NCBI GenBank assembly: GCA_947457255.1
Contig: CANGUZ010000012.1
Span: 1-49,558 of the forward strand
DNA: 49,558 nucleotides
DNA from: Flavobacteriaceae bacterium
Lineage (GTDB): Bacteria > Bacteroidota > Bacteroidia > Flavobacteriales > Flavobacteriaceae
Direction: 5' to 3'
Under the pieces are notes generated by a model that was not told the DNA's origin, searched no databases, and saw nothing but the letters and a program-made list of their open reading frames with translations. Shown here in pieces: positions 47,428 through 49,558 of this stretch (its first letter is position 1; each line of letters begins with the position of its first letter). Both the position numbers and the translations under genes were made by a program.

Positions 47428-48681
47428 ATGAAATTTAAAGTTATCGTTTTATTATTTTTAGGAATGATGAGCGGGTTTGCTCAAAATACAAAAAAACCAA
47501 CTGGATCAAAAAAAACCATTACAACTGCATCTAAAAAAACAGTATCTAAAACGCCTCTTAAGAAAATAACCCCTACTGCTTCTAATGAAGGTATTTTTGC
47601 TGAATTTGAAACTTCTAAAGGCAAAATAGTAGTTCAATTAGAATACAAAAAAACACCAATTACAGTTGCTAATTTTATATCTTTAGCTGAAGGTAAAAAT
47701 ACTTTTGTTACTGATGAAAAACTAAAAGGAAAACCGTATTACGATGGATTAAAATTTCATAGAGTAATAAAAGATTTTATGATTCAAGGAGGTGACCCTG
47801 CAGGAAACGGTTCTGGCGGAAGTGGTTATAGTTTTAAAGATGAATTTGTACCAGATATGAATTTTGATAAAGCCGGAATTCTTGCAATGGCCAATTCAGG
47901 ACCTGCCACAAACAGCAGTCAATTTTTTATTACCCACAAAGACACTCCATGGTTAAATCAAAAACATACTATTTTTGGTTATGTTACAACTGGTCAAAAT
48001 GTAGTAGATGCGATTGAACAAAATGATGAAATAAAAAAGTTAATCATTGTTAGAAAAGGTGAAGAAGCTAAAAAATTTGATGCAGTAAAAACATTTTCTG
48101 ATTATTTTGCAAACAAAGGAGAAGATGATAAAAAACAAGCAGCGATTCAGGCTGAAGCTAGAGCAAAGCAAATCGCTATTGAGGCTGAGGCTAAAAAAGT
48201 TTATGACGAAAAGTATGCACCTGTAAAAGCTGATAAAGTAAAATATTTAGCAGGAGCAAGAGCTACAGCTAATAAATCAACAACTGGATTAGAAACAAAA
48301 ATTCTACAAACCGGAACTGGAAAAAAACCTACCGATGGGTCAACAATTTACATACACTATGCTGGTTATTTAGAAGACGGAAGCCTTTTTGATAGTAGCT
48401 ACGAAGAAGTTAACAAACTTTATGGTAAATTTGATGCTAACAGAGCTTCTCAAAACGGCTATCAACCATTCCCTTTTGAAGCAGGGAAAAAAGACGGTTT
48501 AATTCCAGGATTTCTTGAAGGAATAAGTAATTTATCCTTTGGAGACAAAGCACTTTTATTTATACCCTCTAATTTAGGATATGGAGAACGTGGAGCAGGA
48601 AATGTAATTCCACCAAATTCGAATATTATTTTTGAAGTAGAATTGTTTGAAACCATACCAACTGCTGAACCAAAAAAATAG
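47428..48681 (+). CDS. Cyclophilin-FKBP fusion prolyl isomerase, secreted paralogue
   Basis: 417 residues. Unlike the upstream copy it has a cleavable signal peptide (ends SGFAQ) and no lipobox, then a Lys/Thr/Ser-rich linker of about 30 residues. Cyclophilin domain about 55-215 (FHRVIKDFMIQGGDPAGNG and SQFFITHKDT), linker about 215-285, FKBP domain about 290-410 (IYIHYAGYLEDGSLFDSS and GLIPGFLEG). It is a clear duplicate of the preceding gene with different targeting: the copy upstream is lipid-anchored, this one presumably free in the periplasm. A strong bidirectional terminator follows. Confidence 0.93.
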   Translation: MKFKVIVLLFLGMMSGFAQNTKKPTGSKKTITTASKKTVSKTPLKKITPTASNEGIFAEFETSKGKIVVQLEYKKTPITVANFISLAEGKNTFVTDEKLKGKPYYDGLKFHRVIKDFMIQGGDPAGNGSGGSGYSFKDEFVPDMNFDKAGILAMANSGPATNSSQFFITHKDTPWLNQKHTIFGYVTTGQNVVDAIEQNDEIKKLIIVRKGEEAKKFDAVKTFSDYFANKGEDDKKQAAIQAEARAKQIAIEAEAKKVYDEKYAPVKADKVKYLAGARATANKSTTGLETKILQTGTGKKPTDGSTIYIHYAGYLEDGSLFDSSYEEVNKLYGKFDANRASQNGYQPFPFEAGKKDGLIPGFLEGISNLSFGDKALLFIPSNLGYGERGAGNVIPPNSNIIFEVELFETIPTAEPKK

Positions 48682-48696
48682 TTATAATTATGAATA

Positions 48697-48732
48697 AAAA
48701 ATGGGATTTACTTTGCTGTAAATCCCATTTTT
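48697..48732. terminator. Bidirectional terminator after the second fusion gene
   Basis: AAAAATGGGATTTAC (48697-48711) is perfectly complementary to GTAAATCCCATTTTT (48718-48732). It serves the convergent pair ending at 48681 and 48756. Confidence 0.95.
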
Positions 48733-48755
48733 ATTTTTAACAACCTTATTTATAA

Positions 48756-49196
48756 CTACTTACCGTTAAACTTCCAGTCAAACTCATCTTTACTATTAAT
48801 AATGGCTCCAAGTTCTACTTTTACAACCTCATCAAATTCAGTTTGCAGGATTAGCCAATGATCTTCGTTAAAGTAATTCTCGAAAGTATCAAATTCTTCT
48901 TGGGTAAATTTTACGAGTCCTTTCTCAACCAATTCCTTTTTAACATCACTGATTTTTTTTCCGATTACTGTTGTTCCTAATACCCGCAATTCAGAACTAG
49001 AAGCCACAATATAACCTAATTTAAACCCTTCATCTTTATAAAAAGTCAAACGCATTTTTAAAGAGTTATAAGCTAAAATAATATTGTCATCTTCATCTTT
49101 ATAATTCTTATTTGGCCGCCCATAAATAGCAATCACATCGTTTTGTTTCATCCCGAAAAGGAGCTTATCTATTCCTGATTTTAGGTTTACTTTCAT
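48756..49196 (-). CDS. Conserved hypothetical cytosolic protein
   Basis: 146 residues, no signal peptide. It begins LLFGMKQNDVIAIYGRPNKNY; the GMxxxDVxxxxGxP layout is reminiscent of small BamE/SmpA-like folds and other proteins where a helix precedes a turn, but I would not assign a family. The rest is mixed alpha/beta with acidic C-terminal half. Convergent with the prolyl isomerase gene and divergent from the lipoprotein gene at 49363. Confidence 0.65.
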   Translation of the reverse strand: MKVNLKSGIDKLLFGMKQNDVIAIYGRPNKNYKDEDDNIILAYNSLKMRLTFYKDEGFKLGYIVASSSELRVLGTTVIGKKISDVKKELVEKGLVKFTQEEFDTFENYFNEDHWLILQTEFDEVVKVELGAIINSKDEFDWKFNGK

Positions 49197-49362
49197 TTTT
49201 TGTCAATTTTACCCAAAGATATTCAATTTGATTGTTTTATTAATTAGATTCTGAACTAAAATTACAAAGCAACCAATAAATAATTTTTATGTAATGTATT
49301 AAAAATTAATATAAAAATTTATGCCTAATTATTTATAGATTTGTTTAAAAAAATAAAAAATC

Positions 49363-49558
49363 ATGAAACAATTTATTTATTTATCAGCAATTTGTCTCCT
49401 ATTTACTAATTGTGTAACTATTAAGCCAGGGGAAGTAGGCTTAAAACAAAAATTAGGAAAACTTTCAGAAACAGTACATCCGCAAGGACCTGTTTTTTTT
49501 AACCCACTTATTTCAAGAATTATTCGCACTTCCATTCAAACAAGAAACTTAGAACTAA
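49363..49558 (+). CDS. Prohibitin/SPFH-like lipoprotein, 3' partial
   Basis: The frame opens with ATG at 49363 and is open to the window end (65 codons). Lipobox with Cys17 (LLFTNC), followed by VTIKPGEVGLKQKLG, HPQGPVFFNPL and a TIQTRNLEL-type segment, which match the start of SPFH/band 7 (prohibitin-like) proteins. Such proteins form large ring assemblies on membranes. Its C-terminal part lies outside. A lipidated SPFH protein, as opposed to a helix-anchored one, is notable. Confidence 0.8.
   Translation, partial: MKQFIYLSAICLLFTNCVTIKPGEVGLKQKLGKLSETVHPQGPVFFNPLISRIIRTSIQTRNLEL

Overview
The window is low-GC DNA from a member of Bacteroidota, almost certainly a Flavobacterium or close flavobacterial relative. 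The evidence is a type IX secretion C-terminal sorting domain at the left edge, the gliding-motility lipoprotein gene gldI, SusC/RagA-style carboxypeptidase-regulatory plus TonB architectures, a DUF5686 protein, and promoters of the Bacteroidota TTG-N19/20-TAnnTTTG type. Most of the window is ordinary chromosomal core. I see no tRNA, rRNA, CRISPR array, prophage or intact transposase.

Layout. 1-291 is the end of a T9SS-exported protein. 938-3232 encodes a secreted fibre with YadA-like head repeats and an S74 chaperone domain. 3287-5295 (minus) is an ABC1/UbiB-like kinase with a TetR-like regulator. 5440-6616 (minus) is an OmpA-family lipoprotein with a lipocalin-like lipoprotein. 6788-8674 is htpG, preceded by two related palindromes. 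8807-11629 is a membrane protein, a secreted protein and a deoxynucleoside kinase, the last two overlapping. 11798-12912 holds two small envelope proteins around a MITE-like inverted repeat. 13026-15310 (minus) is a two-component system. 15782-18957 (minus) pairs a membrane pyrophosphatase carrying a Cys-rich tail with a soluble pyrophosphatase. 19137-21629 (minus) is DUF5686 and 21754-22731 (minus) is the pyruvate dehydrogenase E1 beta gene. 22866-27808 (minus) is a probable M23 peptidase, TonB receptor and EF-hand lipoprotein operon. 27937-30363 is a promoter followed by a ZapB-like gene, zapA, a 6S-like RNA and rny. 30416-34185 (minus) is yidC and pyrG.

34346-36960 is the accessory-looking part. 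An acyltransferase and a MazF/ribbon-helix-helix toxin-antitoxin pair lie between an intact DUF3820 gene and a decayed direct copy of that gene's 5' end. This suggests that about 2 kb was inserted next to DUF3820 with duplication of its start. Past it, 37016-41833 (minus) runs guaA, a LysM protein, a LysM/LpoA-like fusion and an OsmC protein. 42034-44487 is ExbB, ExbD and a ClC channel. 44556-48681 is a DHH phosphoesterase, gldI and two tandem cyclophilin-FKBP fusions, a compact set of envelope prolyl isomerases. The window ends with a hypothetical gene (minus) and the start of a prohibitin-like lipoprotein.

Several genes (TonB receptor, both LysM genes, DUF3820, the ClC channel) have no usable ATG and appear to start at TTG. 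Terminators are frequent and often perfect bidirectional palindromes between convergent genes.
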